From assembly GCA_017552615.1 (NCBI GenBank), contig JAFZPI010000044.1, forward strand, positions 56,886 through 120,885: a stretch of 64,000 nt of DNA, written 5' to 3'. Source of the stretch: Clostridia bacterium (GTDB lineage: Bacteria; Bacillota; Clostridia; Christensenellales; Aristaeellaceae). A program made the position numbers and the translations under genes. A model generated the notes under the pieces. It searched no databases. It worked only from the letters and a program-made list of their open reading frames with translations, and was not told where the DNA came from. Shown in pieces: positions 49,793 to 58,216 of the stretch (its first letter is position 1; the number at the start of each line of letters is the position of its first letter).

Positions 49793-51940
49793 GTGCTGGC
49801 AGTCCTGTATCTCCTGCCGTTTCTGAGCTGTGGCTGTGTGATGGCCCGCTGCCTTTTGCCGACCCATCGTCCCCTGAACCGTCTCTGGCTCGGATGCTCG
49901 CTCGGCCTGCTCTCCATGATGTGGATGCCGGCGCTGTGCGCCTTCGCGCTGGGCTTCACGGTCGAAGCTCACCTCGCGGCGCTGGGTCTCCTGGGCCTGG
50001 CGACCCTTCTGTGCTTCATTTTCAGGGATCGTCGTGCACCTGCCGAATGGAACGTGAAAGAACGGAGGCACCTGTGGATCTCCCTGGCGGTCGTCCTGCC
50101 CCTGACCGCGCTGTTCGCCTACCTGCAATACACCCATGTCTACCGCGTGGACGCGGACGGCAACTGGTGGGTCGGCCAGTCCACCTATGGCGATCTGCCG
50201 ATGCACACCGCCTTCATCACCGGACTGAAGAACGCTTCCTTCCCGCCGGAATACCCGTTCTATCCCGGGCACAGGCTGAGCTATCCCTTCCTGACGGACA
50301 GCCTGTCCACCACCTTCTATCTTTTCGATATGTCCCTGCAGGCAGCCACGATCGTTCCGGCTGTGCTGATGTTCCTGCTCCTGGCCTTTGGCGTCATGGT
50401 CCTGGGCCGGGAACTCTCCGCGACCAAGGCCGCGACGGTGCTCGCAGCGCTGCTGTTCTTCCTCAATGGCGGTCTCGGCTTCATTTACGATATAGACAAC
50501 GCCGGCGGAACCGCCTACGAAGGCCGTACAGAAACCCTGCAAAAGCTGGATAGCCTGATGGATGATTATCTTACCAAGGTTGACTGGTACCAGTCTGTTG
50601 ACAGTGATGCGCGTCAGGACTTCATTGAGGAACTCGATAAGATCGTCTCTAATTACGCTTGGTCCATCGGCCGCCATGGAAATGCAGAGATTCAGCCGGA
50701 GATCCTGAACCGTCTCGACACGATCATGGAGGGCTACTATACGACCCCCACCAACCAGCCGGACCCCAACAACCTGCGGTGGAGCAATGTCATTGCGGAT
50801 ATGTTTGTCCCGCAGCGGACCTTCCTGGGCGGTTATTGCATGGTGCTGCCCTGTCTCTACCTTCTCTGGACCGGTTTTGGGGGATCGCTGAAACGAAAAA
50901 GCGCCGACATGCGCCATATCGCGCTGCTGGGCGTCTGGGCAGGCGCCCTGCCGCTGATTCACACCCATTCTTTCCTGGCGCTGGCCCTGTGTTCCGCGGG
51001 ATTCCTGCTGTACGACATGATCCACGGGCCGGATCGGTTATACTGGCTCAAACAGTATGCGATTTACGCCGGCATCACCGCGATGCTGGCCCTGCCGCAG
51101 CTGTTCGGCTTCACCTTCCACCAGGCCTTCGGACAGGGGGAAAACGCGGGCAGCAGCTTCCTGACCTTCCAGTTCAACTGGGTCAACAACCGCGGCGGCG
51201 AAGGCATGCGGGACTTGTATATCTGGTTCTATCTCAAGAATATCGGACTGCCCTTCCTGATCGTCCTGATGGCCGTTCTCGAGAAGAACCCGAGGCACCG
51301 GCGCATCCTGTACGGGGCCGGACTGATCTGGCTGGCGGCGGAACTCATCCGTTTCCAGCCCAATGAGTACGACAACAACAAGCTCTTTTATCTGGCCTGG
51401 CTCCTGTGCTGCTTTGTCGCAGCGGACTGGTGCGTGACCGTCTTCCGGAGGCTGCGCGGGATGCGGAGCCGCTGGGCACTGGCCGTGCTCTGTGCGGTGG
51501 CATTCTTCCTCTCGGCGGGGCTCACCCTGGCCCGGGAAGTCGTCTCCAACTACGAGGTATACCGCAAGGAAGACGTCGCCATGGCGGAATGGATCAAGGA
51601 GAACACCGACGAGGATGCCGTCTTCCTCACGGGCTGGGAGGAACACCTGAACCCGGTGGATTCGATCGCAGGCCGCACGATCGTCTGCGGGCCGGACCTG
51701 TGGCTCTACTGGCACGGGTTTGACACCCGGCAGACGCATGCGGACATCCGCCGATTCTACGAGGACCCGACGAACAACCTCGATGTGCTGAGCAAGTACG
51801 GGGTAGACTATATCTCGCTCTCTTCGACCTTCGGAGGCGAAGCCACGAAATTCGATGTGGATACCAACGCCTTTGACGAACTGTTCGAAAAAGTGTACGA
51901 TGAGAGCGGGCGCTGCATCTACCGGGTCCCGGAGGGCTGA
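49793..51940 (+). CDS. Large polytopic membrane protein, GT-C/PMT-like (hypothetical)
   Basis: This protein has 715 residues from GTG 49793, directly behind GGAGGTGATGGC. The frame stays open ~450 bases further upstream, but that part runs through the promoter and DnaA-box region and is rejected. About 12-13 hydrophobic helices are spread over residues 1-580. The first outer loop contains GDLPMHTAFITGLKNASFPPEYPFYPGHRLSYPFLTDSLS (in pieces), and the soluble C-terminal ~130 residues include AMAEWIKENTDEDAVFLTGWEEHLNP. This plan resembles GT-C glycosyltransferases and YfhO-type proteins that use lipid-linked sugars. No diagnostic motif was found. It heads a six-gene operon. Confidence 0.75.
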   Translation: MLAVLYLLPFLSCGCVMARCLLPTHRPLNRLWLGCSLGLLSMMWMPALCAFALGFTVEAHLAALGLLGLATLLCFIFRDRRAPAEWNVKERRHLWISLAVVLPLTALFAYLQYTHVYRVDADGNWWVGQSTYGDLPMHTAFITGLKNASFPPEYPFYPGHRLSYPFLTDSLSTTFYLFDMSLQAATIVPAVLMFLLLAFGVMVLGRELSATKAATVLAALLFFLNGGLGFIYDIDNAGGTAYEGRTETLQKLDSLMDDYLTKVDWYQSVDSDARQDFIEELDKIVSNYAWSIGRHGNAEIQPEILNRLDTIMEGYYTTPTNQPDPNNLRWSNVIADMFVPQRTFLGGYCMVLPCLYLLWTGFGGSLKRKSADMRHIALLGVWAGALPLIHTHSFLALALCSAGFLLYDMIHGPDRLYWLKQYAIYAGITAMLALPQLFGFTFHQAFGQGENAGSSFLTFQFNWVNNRGGEGMRDLYIWFYLKNIGLPFLIVLMAVLEKNPRHRRILYGAGLIWLAAELIRFQPNEYDNNKLFYLAWLLCCFVAADWCVTVFRRLRGMRSRWALAVLCAVAFFLSAGLTLAREVVSNYEVYRKEDVAMAEWIKENTDEDAVFLTGWEEHLNPVDSIAGRTIVCGPDLWLYWHGFDTRQTHADIRRFYEDPTNNLDVLSKYGVDYISLSSTFGGEATKFDVDTNAFDELFEKVYDESGRCIYRVPEG

Positions 51941-51943
51941 GAC

Positions 51944-52156
51944 ATGGAGCGATTCCTGCGGTATTCCCTGGAGCGGGATAAGGCGATCCGGGTGATTTAT
52001 CTCGATCCCGAAGGGAGGATGCGACAGGCCAACGCCGTGGTCGAAGCCATGGCGGACGGCAAGGTCACGCTTTATATCGTGCGGCCCCCGGCCCGCGTGA
52101 CCCTCCCGGTGACGGACATTCTGGGGGCTTCTTATACGCCGAAGGACGAGGGGTGA
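51944..52156 (+). CDS. Small conserved-looking protein (70 aa)
   Basis: This 70-residue protein starts three bases after the preceding stop and overlaps the next start by 4 bases. It is predicted to be a compact beta-rich fold: RVIYLDPEGRMRQANAVVEAM and GKVTLYIVRPPARVTLPVTDI read as paired strands, reminiscent of small WYL-like or Sm-like domains, without proof. There is no signal peptide or membrane helix. Tight overlaps on both sides argue that it is a real gene. Its function is unknown. Confidence 0.7.
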   Translation: MERFLRYSLERDKAIRVIYLDPEGRMRQANAVVEAMADGKVTLYIVRPPARVTLPVTDILGASYTPKDEG

Positions 52157-53574
52157 ACGAAGCGATGCCATTGGACCCGATCCTGGACACGGGAGATGTG
52201 TCGCCGCTGCTCCTCCCCTGGCAGCGCGATCCTTTCGGCATTCTCCGTCCCCCGCCGGACAGCAGGGTATTCCGCCTCGCCGCCGCCATGGCCTCCGCGG
52301 TCTATGCGCTGGAGCTGGAACCCTTCCTCGCAACGGGCTGGCAGGACGCCTGCGCACAGCTCGGACCGGATATCACCGACGGGCTGAACCTCTCCGGCGA
52401 GTACGGGAGCCTGAACGGCCTGCGGCAAGCCCGAAAAAAACTACAGAGCCATCCGCTCCGCCGCGGACTGGCCTCCGGCATCCGCGAGTGGCGGAACGGC
52501 AGCGGAGTCAAGACCCTGGCCATGCTCCGCAGGATCCCGGACGGCCGCTTCATCGTAGCCGTCAGCTTTATGGGTTCTGTCCGGCTGGAAGACTGGATGG
52601 CCAACTTCGACATGATGAACGAAGACGGCCTGCACCGCGGTTTCCTCCGGCGCACCCTGGCCTTTGAAGAAGCGGAGGACGCTATTGACTTCCCACAAGC
52701 GGCGGAACAGCTGGGCCTCAAGCGCCTGACGCTCCGCACAGTCATCGAAGCCTGCGCCCGCCCGGACAGTCCTTTCCGACTTTTCCTCACCGGCCACAGT
52801 CTCGGTGCGGCGGTCATGCAGATCTATGTACATCGGCTCCTGACCCGCAGGAATGTGCTTCCGGAACTGGTGCAGGGCGTAGGATTTGCCTCCCCGAAGG
52901 TCGCCTGCGGCGATGCCATCGAGCATCCCGGTGACTGGCCAATGTGCCATATCCTCAACGGCGACGACTGTATCCCTCGTATCGGCTCGGAGGTCCACCT
53001 CGGCTTGTGCCTGCGTTACCCCTCGGACGACAACCTGCGCGAACTCTGCTATGCCTTCACGGCCGATGAGGCGGCTCGGAACGCACGGACCCTGGTCCTC
53101 CCGGTTTTCCGGCTGATGCGGGACACTCCGTCGGCGATCGCGGCCTGCTGCGGCATCCTGCAGGTTTACATGGACGCGACACCGGTCGATATCCTGCCGG
53201 CGCTGAACCGCCTCAACAGCGAGTGGGCGCTGGTCCAGCGGCTTCTCAGCGCAGGGGACAGCCAGGCCGACCGCCTGATCCGCTTCATCATCCGACACGC
53301 TGAAGCCTTCTGCGTCTCTGTCTCGGGCCACGGGACCGACCCGGCCATCGCGCAGGAAGCCAAATCGGGCTTCGCCGCAGCTGCCGAAGTCCTCGGCCTG
53401 CAGGGCGCCATGAACGCCCTGATGCAGCTCGAAGCCGCGGCGCACACCATGCGGACCGAGAATGGCCAGGCGGTCTACCCATGGCTGGCGCAGCGCGCTC
53501 TGACGAGCTTCGCGCCTTTTATCTGGGAACCGGGACGTCCGCCGACGGAGCAGATCGGGAGGTGGAGCGAATGA
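52153..53574 (+). CDS. Lipase class 3-like alpha/beta hydrolase
   Basis: This protein has 473 residues from GTG 52153 (an ATG at 52165 is an alternative). The nucleophile elbow FLTGHSLGAAVMQIYVHRLL (~214-233) with GHSLG, then LVQGVGFASPKVACGD, HILNGDDCIPRIGSE with the likely catalytic Asp, and a following HLGLCLRYP His, reproduce the order of class-3 lipases. There is no signal peptide, so it would act inside the cell or at the membrane face. An N-terminal ~150 residues and a helical C-terminal ~150 residues are not recognised. The natural substrate is unknown. The gene overlaps its neighbours by a few bases on both sides. Confidence 0.8.
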   Translation: MNEAMPLDPILDTGDVSPLLLPWQRDPFGILRPPPDSRVFRLAAAMASAVYALELEPFLATGWQDACAQLGPDITDGLNLSGEYGSLNGLRQARKKLQSHPLRRGLASGIREWRNGSGVKTLAMLRRIPDGRFIVAVSFMGSVRLEDWMANFDMMNEDGLHRGFLRRTLAFEEAEDAIDFPQAAEQLGLKRLTLRTVIEACARPDSPFRLFLTGHSLGAAVMQIYVHRLLTRRNVLPELVQGVGFASPKVACGDAIEHPGDWPMCHILNGDDCIPRIGSEVHLGLCLRYPSDDNLRELCYAFTADEAARNARTLVLPVFRLMRDTPSAIAACCGILQVYMDATPVDILPALNRLNSEWALVQRLLSAGDSQADRLIRFIIRHAEAFCVSVSGHGTDPAIAQEAKSGFAAAAEVLGLQGAMNALMQLEAAAHTMRTENGQAVYPWLAQRALTSFAPFIWEPGRPPTEQIGRWSE

Positions 53575-54497
53575 AGAGACTTACCGGGCAGGCACGCATC
53601 CGGAAAGCAGCTTCCCTGGTCATCGTCGTCAACGCCTTACAGATCGCGGCGATGGCGCTGGTTGTCATCCTGCAGTTCTGGGTGCCGGACTCCATCCGGA
53701 TGCATCCGCAGGCTTTGCGTCTGGTTGCCCTCGGAGCCGCGGCGGTGGTCACCGTCAGCGCCTGCCTGAACATCCGGGACGCCCTGAACACACGCCGCCT
53801 TTACGAGGACGCCGACGGAATGTCCTCCGCCCTGCAGAACATGGCGGAGCTGAACAACACCCTGCGCGCCCAGCGGCACGACTTCCTTAACCATCTGCAG
53901 GTCGTCTACAGCCTGACGGAGATGGGCGAGCATGAAGAGGCCAACCGTTACATCGAGAAGGTCTACGGCCAGATCACGGCCGTCAGCCGGGCCATGAAGA
54001 CCGCCGTCCCCGCCGTCAATGCGCTTCTCCAGGTGAAGCTGGCTGCCTGCGAGCGCGAAGGCATCCCCGTCGAGCTCGAGATCCGGAGCGACTGGAGCGC
54101 GCTGCCCATCGAGGGCTGGGAGATGTGCAAAGTCCTCTCCAACCTGATCGACAACGCGATGGACGCCGTGCGGGAAAACGGGGAAGGCAGCCTGCGCATC
54201 TGCCTCGAGGAAGACCTGCACGCCCTGCGCTTCGCGGTCGCAGACACCGGCGCGCCTATCCCGGATGCGATCCGCGAACATCTCTTCGACGCCGGCGTCA
54301 CCGGCAAGGCCGACGGCCACGGCATGGGCCTGTACATCGCCCGTCGGACCCTCGAGCGCGCCGGCGGCGGGATCGAGGCCCGCTCTGACGGGGACGAAAC
54401 CGTGTTCAGCGGCTGGGTCCCGAAGAATGCCGTTGTTTCCTCCGATCTGTCCCCTGCCGATCAACCATCGGCAACCCATCCATCCACCAACGCTTAA
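53571..54497 (+). CDS. Spo0B-type sensor histidine kinase (orphan)
   Basis: This protein has 308 residues from the ATG at 53571, overlapping the lipase stop (ATGA). Two N-terminal helices (SLVIVVNALQIAAMALVVIL and LVALGAAAVVTVSACL) are followed by the SPOB-type phosphoacceptor helix LRAQRHDFLNHLQVVYSLTEMG (~102-123, His in RHDFLNH). The HATPase_c domain has the N-box VLSNLIDNAMDAV and G-box GKADGHGMGLYIARRTLE. Domain order is as in CitA/DcuS/MalK kinases, but without a PAS sensor. No response regulator is in the operon or elsewhere in the window. It probably senses a membrane or lipid state. Confidence 0.88.
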   Translation: MKRLTGQARIRKAASLVIVVNALQIAAMALVVILQFWVPDSIRMHPQALRLVALGAAAVVTVSACLNIRDALNTRRLYEDADGMSSALQNMAELNNTLRAQRHDFLNHLQVVYSLTEMGEHEEANRYIEKVYGQITAVSRAMKTAVPAVNALLQVKLAACEREGIPVELEIRSDWSALPIEGWEMCKVLSNLIDNAMDAVRENGEGSLRICLEEDLHALRFAVADTGAPIPDAIREHLFDAGVTGKADGHGMGLYIARRTLERAGGGIEARSDGDETVFSGWVPKNAVVSSDLSPADQPSATHPSTNA

Positions 54498-54509
54498 GGA
54501 GGCCTGACC

Positions 54510-55457
54510 ATGAAAAAGCTGCTCTTACTCCTCGGGATCACCATGCTGTTCTGCCTTGCGCTCGGTGCGGCCTGCGCCGACCAGACCTTTGAGGGCGTGA
54601 CTGTACCCGATGACGCCACTTATGTCGATTTCGGCGACACAAAGGTACAGGACCTGAACGGACTGGCGGATTTCCTGGCCAAGCTGCCGAATCTCCAGCA
54701 GGTGGATATGTTCGCCAACGAAATGATGAAAGCCGACTGCGACGCGCTCGCCGAGCGCTTCCCGAACGTGCGCTGGGGATGGACCCTGGTCATCAAGGCC
54801 CGCGACCACAAGCACCTGATCCGCACCGACGCCAGCGCGTTCTCGACCCTGCACAACAACAAGAGCACGCACCATACCAGCGAAGACTTCGAGATCCTGA
54901 AGTACTGCTGGTGCCTGAAGGCCCTGGACGTAGGCCACAACGAGGTCAAGAGCCTTGAGTTCCTGCGGGACCTGCCGGAGATCCGCGTGCTGATCGTCGC
55001 GTGCAACTACGTCACCGATATCTCCCCCCTCGCGGACCTGAAGAAGCTCGAATACCTCGAGATCTTTAAGAATCGCATCGAGGACCTGACACCCCTCTCC
55101 GGGCTGGACCACCTGCTGGATCTGAACATCTGCTTCAACCGCGTCCATGACTGGACACCCCTGACCTCCCTGACCCAGCTGAAGCGGCTGTGGTGCTACC
55201 GGAGCGGCTGGTACTACAAGAACGCGGAGATCCCGAAGGATGTCGTGAAAATGCTGAAGGAAGCCCTCCCGGACACGGAGGTGGACTCCACGCATTACTC
55301 CACGGCGGGCACCTGGCGCAACCTGACCTCCAAAAAGCTGCACCCGCATTACGAAGTCATCACCCACATTTTCGGCGCGGACAGCAAGCATCCCGGCACG
55401 GGATACGAACCCTTTGAGGACAGCTTCCCGGACGAGGAGCCGGAGGCAGCGCAATGA
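54510..55457 (+). CDS. Secreted leucine-rich-repeat protein
   Basis: This 315-residue protein has a signal peptide, MKKLLLLLGITMLFCLALGAACA, with cleavage after ACA. About four internalin-like LRR units of 22 residues lie at ~145-235: LKALDVGHNEVKSLEFLRDL, IRVLIVACNYVTDISPLADL, LEYLEIFKNRIEDLTPLSGL and LLDLNICFNRVHDWTPLTSL. The N-terminal region (TFEGVTVPDDATYVDFGDTK) looks like a truncated first repeat and the acidic C-terminus is not recognised. No wall-sorting signal is present. It is likely a ligand- or protein-binding extracellular protein. The gene overlaps traX by 4 bases. Confidence 0.88.
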   Translation: MKKLLLLLGITMLFCLALGAACADQTFEGVTVPDDATYVDFGDTKVQDLNGLADFLAKLPNLQQVDMFANEMMKADCDALAERFPNVRWGWTLVIKARDHKHLIRTDASAFSTLHNNKSTHHTSEDFEILKYCWCLKALDVGHNEVKSLEFLRDLPEIRVLIVACNYVTDISPLADLKKLEYLEIFKNRIEDLTPLSGLDHLLDLNICFNRVHDWTPLTSLTQLKRLWCYRSGWYYKNAEIPKDVVKMLKEALPDTEVDSTHYSTAGTWRNLTSKKLHPHYEVITHIFGADSKHPGTGYEPFEDSFPDEEPEAAQ

Positions 55458-56380
55458 GTGAGCTTGCATTGCCGCGCTCAGCAAAGCGCCCCATCGCCGG
55501 CAACACGGCCACCGGCTTCCTGAAGCTGCTGGCCCTGATTTTCATGTGCTGCGACCATGTCGGCGCCACCCTGCTGCCGAAGGTAATCGAGCTCCGCATC
55601 TTCGGGCGCATCGCTTTCCCGCTCTACTGCTGGTGCCTGGTCGTTGGCTTCCACTACTCCAAGAGCATCCCGAAGTACCTCTTTCGCCTGCTGCTGGTCG
55701 GTGTGATCTCCCAGCCCATCTATGCCCTGGCCATGCATCACGAGTGGCTCGACCTGAACATCTTCTTTGAGCTGATGTTCGCCCTGCTGGGCCTATGGTG
55801 CATGCGGACGAAAGTGTGGGGCTTCTCCGTGATCGGTCCTGCCATCATGCTGGTGCTGGGTGAGTGCTGCTGCGGAAAATTCTCCTACGGATGGAAGGGC
55901 ATCCTCCTGGTCTACTGCCTGTACGCGGTCCAGGACCGCCGCCGCGGCATCGCGGCCGTCATGATCGCCTTCTGCCTGTTCTGGGGCTCGACTTCCTCCG
56001 CGCTGACAAAGGTCTTCGGGTTCACGTTCACCTCCATCACAGCCAACGCCCCCTGGAAGTCGATCCTGTCACCGTGGCTCAAACTACAGCCCATGGCGAT
56101 CCTCTCCCTCCCGCTGATGCTGGTACGCCTTCCGGAAAGCTGCCAGCTCCCCGAATGGCTCGCGGATGTCCTCACTTCTGTGAAGCTTTACCGGATTCGC
56201 TTCATGCGCTTCCTCCGTTGCCCGGAATGGCTTGTCCATTCCCTCTGGCCCATCCCGGTGGACCGCTGCCGCCATCCCCGGAGCTTCCACCTTCCCAAAT
56301 GGCTCGGCTACAGCTTCTACCCTCTACACTTAGCAATCATCCTGATCATCCAGCTGTTCATGGGAACTGTCAAGCTCTGA
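55454..56380 (+). CDS. TraX-family membrane protein
   Basis: This 308-residue protein has about eight helices. The N-terminal GFLKLLALIFMCCDHVGATLL and IFGRIAFPLYCWCLVVGFHYSKS blocks, and the C-terminal YPLHLAIILIIQLF, match TraX (acyltransferase-like fold; plasmid TraX acetylates pilin). Chromosomal TraX proteins in Firmicutes are of unknown substrate and presumably acylate a surface molecule. A ~60-residue Pro/Cys/Arg-rich insert (PEWLADVLTSVKLYRIRFMR onward, ~225-285) before the last helix is unusual. It is the last gene of the six-gene operon and is followed by a terminator. Confidence 0.85.
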   Translation: MSELALPRSAKRPIAGNTATGFLKLLALIFMCCDHVGATLLPKVIELRIFGRIAFPLYCWCLVVGFHYSKSIPKYLFRLLLVGVISQPIYALAMHHEWLDLNIFFELMFALLGLWCMRTKVWGFSVIGPAIMLVLGECCCGKFSYGWKGILLVYCLYAVQDRRRGIAAVMIAFCLFWGSTSSALTKVFGFTFTSITANAPWKSILSPWLKLQPMAILSLPLMLVRLPESCQLPEWLADVLTSVKLYRIRFMRFLRCPEWLVHSLWPIPVDRCRHPRSFHLPKWLGYSFYPLHLAIILIIQLFMGTVKL

Positions 56381-56392
56381 TCTTCACTACGC

Positions 56393-56423
56393 AAAAGAGG
56401 AGCCCGCGCAGGACTCCTCTTTT
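56393..56423. terminator. Bidirectional terminator between traX and hsp20
   Basis: AAAAGAGGAG (56393-56402) pairs with CTCCTCTTTT (56414-56423), giving a 10-bp stem with T runs usable on both strands. Confidence 0.9.
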
Positions 56424-56450
56424 CAGTTTGCGTTATACTTGCACTATGCC

Positions 56451-56960
56451 TTATTCTTTGGCATTCTCCCCGCCCTCGGCGGCCTCTTTCTTCTCCGGCA
56501 CGCCGGCGATGGCGATGGTCTTCGCGCCTTTCGGGGCAACAGGGGCCATCTTGGGCAGGTCGATCTTCAGCACGCCGTTCTCGTAGGAAGCACTGATCTT
56601 CTCCTGATCAACGCCCTCCAGGGAGAAGGAACGGCTCATGCGGCCGGTGCGGCGCTCAGTGTACACATAGTGATGACGCTCTTCACTGCGCTCGCTGTTC
56701 ACATCGGCAGAGACAGTCAGTACGTCGTTCTCGGCCTTCAGGCTGATGTCCTCAGGCTTCACGCCAGGCAGTTCCACAGAGAGTTCCCACTCCTCCGGGG
56801 TGTCCTTCACGTCCACGCGGAAGGTCTGGGGAGCCGAGTGGTTCATGTCGAAGAAGGGCCTCATGAAGTTCTCGGCAAAGTTGGCCATTGGGGCAAAGAA
56901 GGGATCAAACGCAGGGGTCGGATGATTGTGATGACGATTGTACGGTACAACAGTATACAT
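56451..56960 (-). CDS. Small heat-shock protein Hsp20/alpha-crystallin
   Basis: This 169-residue protein has an alpha-crystallin domain at ~45-150, with FRVDVKDTPEEWELSVELPGVKPEDISLKAENDVLTVSA (in pieces) and the conserved ASYENGVLKIDLPK near the end. The C-terminal tail carries KTIAIAGVP, a variant of the I-x-I anchor. It is an ATP-independent chaperone that holds unfolded proteins. AAGGAGG lies 8 bases before the ATG. Two CtsR-type operator sequences cover and precede its promoter, so it is probably under heat-shock control by CtsR. Confidence 0.95.
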   Translation of the reverse strand: MYTVVPYNRHHNHPTPAFDPFFAPMANFAENFMRPFFDMNHSAPQTFRVDVKDTPEEWELSVELPGVKPEDISLKAENDVLTVSADVNSERSEERHHYVYTERRTGRMSRSFSLEGVDQEKISASYENGVLKIDLPKMAPVAPKGAKTIAIAGVPEKKEAAEGGENAKE

Positions 56961-57090
56961 AAGATTGCCTCCTTTTAATTTGTCCTCCCCTTTCCCTGAA
57001 TCTTCTGCATTTCTGCTGATTCTTGGTATTCGGGAAGGCTTGCATTCTTTTTCCGGTGTTCCCGGTACAGTCTTTCCTGACTGCGCCTAA

Positions 57091-57119
57091 AGAATACATC
57101 ATTGGTCAAAGAAAGTCAA
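57091..57119 (-). promoter_or_regulatory. Promoter of hsp20
   Basis: On the minus strand TTGACT (57119-57114) and TATTCT (57096-57091) are 17 bases apart. The leader to the ATG is ~125 bases. Operator 1 overlaps the -35 and spacer. Confidence 0.75.
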
Positions 57120-57120
57120 T
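57104..57120 (+). promoter_or_regulatory. CtsR-type operator 1
   Basis: GGTCAAA-GAA-AGTCAAT is a direct heptad repeat with a 3-base spacer. It matches the CtsR consensus (A/GGTCAAA-NAN-A/GGTCAAA) in 13 of 14 heptad positions, with the NAN spacer obeyed. It overlaps the -35 of the hsp20 promoter. Confidence 0.75.
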
Positions 57121-57130
57121 CTTCGTGTTT

Positions 57131-57147
57131 GGTCAAAGTTGGTCAGG
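57131..57147 (+). promoter_or_regulatory. CtsR-type operator 2
   Basis: GGTCAAA-GTT-GGTCAGG has a perfect first heptad and five of seven positions in the second; the spacer departs from NAN. It lies 27 bases from operator 1 in the same orientation, just upstream of the promoter. Confidence 0.6.
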
Positions 57148-57250
57148 ATATGGTAATTTTGTATGTTTCTTTTTAATAATCTCTTGTTTTTGAGTTTATT
57201 TGCTGTTTTTCGCTCTATTCCATGCAATCTATTCCTTTGTTTCGCCCCTT

Positions 57251-57402
57251 TGTCGCCTTCGGGCGACATCTCCCCAGAAAGCTGGGGAGATAAGGATCAT
57301 GCGAGGAAAAGCGCGTTTATGCGGAAAATGTCATCTGCTTCAACCATTTTCTTTCCTCCCCGGCTCGCCGGGGAGGGGGACCGCCGTAGCGGTGGTGGGG
57401 CT
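57251..57402. repeat. Palindromic intergenic repeat, variant copy
   Basis: The plan is the same as in the 1 kb, 4.5 kb and 24.4 kb repeats, with other sequences. A UUCG-capped hairpin TGTCGCC/GGCGACA (57251-57268) is followed by ATCTCCCCAG-AAAG-CTGGGGAGAT and a spacer of ~60 bases. Then comes TCCCCGGC-tc-GCCGGGGA, and the GGGGGACCGCC-gta-GCGGTGG block shared with the other copies. Bases 57150-57250, before it, are AT-rich with nothing recognised. Confidence 0.65.
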
Positions 57403-57426
57403 TCGCTCTGAAACTGATTCCACTTC

Positions 57427-57451
57427 AAAATCCCCCGGCCATGCCGGGGGA
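57427..57451 (-). terminator. Terminator of the rubrerythrin gene
   Basis: CCCCCGGC (57450-57443 read on the minus strand) pairs with GCCGGGGG (57439-57432) around a 3-base loop. ATTTTG follows. Confidence 0.85.
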
Positions 57452-57486
57452 CGTCATATACGCTGGAAAGATCAGATCTGTTTCGA

Positions 57487-58029
57487 TCAATAGTTCTCCG
57501 CCCTGAGCATGAAATAACTCTGCGGATGGTCACAGACCGGGCAGACTTCCGGGGCCTTGGGACCGATGACGATGTGGCCGCAGTTGGAGCACTCCCAGAC
57601 GCAGTCTCCGTCGCGGCTGAACACCAGGTCGCCCTCAATGTTCGCCAGGAGCTTGCGGTACCGCTCCTCATGCGCGCGCTCGATGGCGGCAACCATCTCA
57701 AACTTTGCCGCGATCTCGTCAAAGCCTTCCTCACGGGCTTCTTTCGCCATCCGGGCATACATGTCGGTCCACTCGAAATGCTCACCCTCGGCCGCGGCCA
57801 GGAGATTGCTGGCGGTGTCCTTCACAGAGCCGCCCTCGAGGAGCTTGAACCAGATCTTGGCGTGCTCCTTCTCGTTGTCGGCGGTCTCCTCAAAGAGCTT
57901 CGCAATCTGGACATAGCCGTCCTTCTTCGCTTTCGAGGCAAAATAGGTGTATTTGTTCCGTGCCTGGCTCTCACCCGCAAAAGCTTCCATCAGATTCTGC
58001 TCGGTCTTGGTGCCTTTCAGTTCTTTCAT
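57487..58029 (-). CDS. rbr: Rubrerythrin
   Basis: This protein has 180 residues from the ATG at 58029, behind AAGGAGG; upstream in-frame codons are ignored. The N-terminal four-helix diiron domain (1-~135) has the ligand motifs [32 protein letters not shown], and [15 protein letters not shown] with the expected Glu and His residues. The C-terminal rubredoxin domain has WECSNCGH and VCPVCDHP, four Cys for one iron. It reduces hydrogen peroxide in anaerobes. It has its own promoter, divergent from the partner-switching operon. Confidence 0.97.
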   Translation of the reverse strand: MKELKGTKTEQNLMEAFAGESQARNKYTYFASKAKKDGYVQIAKLFEETADNEKEHAKIWFKLLEGGSVKDTASNLLAAAEGEHFEWTDMYARMAKEAREEGFDEIAAKFEMVAAIERAHEERYRKLLANIEGDLVFSRDGDCVWECSNCGHIVIGPKAPEVCPVCDHPQSYFMLRAENY

Positions 58030-58078
58030 CAAATTGTTCCTCCTTCCGGCCTGGCTTTTCGCGCTGCCTTCTGCCGCT

Positions 58079-58107
58079 ATTGTGGCATGAGACCGCCGGG
58101 TTGTCAA
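58079..58107 (-). promoter_or_regulatory. Promoter of the rubrerythrin gene
   Basis: On the minus strand TTGACA (58107-58102) and CACAAT (58084-58079) are 17 bases apart. Confidence 0.7.
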
Positions 58108-58138
58108 GTATCACTGTGTCTTTTCTTTCTGCGATGGA

Positions 58139-58167
58139 TTGCCAGCGGCGGGAAATGATGCTATAAT
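58139..58167 (+). promoter_or_regulatory. Promoter of the partner-switching operon
   Basis: TTGCCA (58139-58144) and TATAAT (58162-58167) are 17 bases apart, 49 bases upstream of the first ATG. It is a normal sigma-A promoter, not a sigma-B type. Confidence 0.8.
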
Positions 58168-58216
58168 GCGCTCAGTTGCACAGGAAACTCGGCCTTCACA
58201 GAGAGGTAGACCTGCC

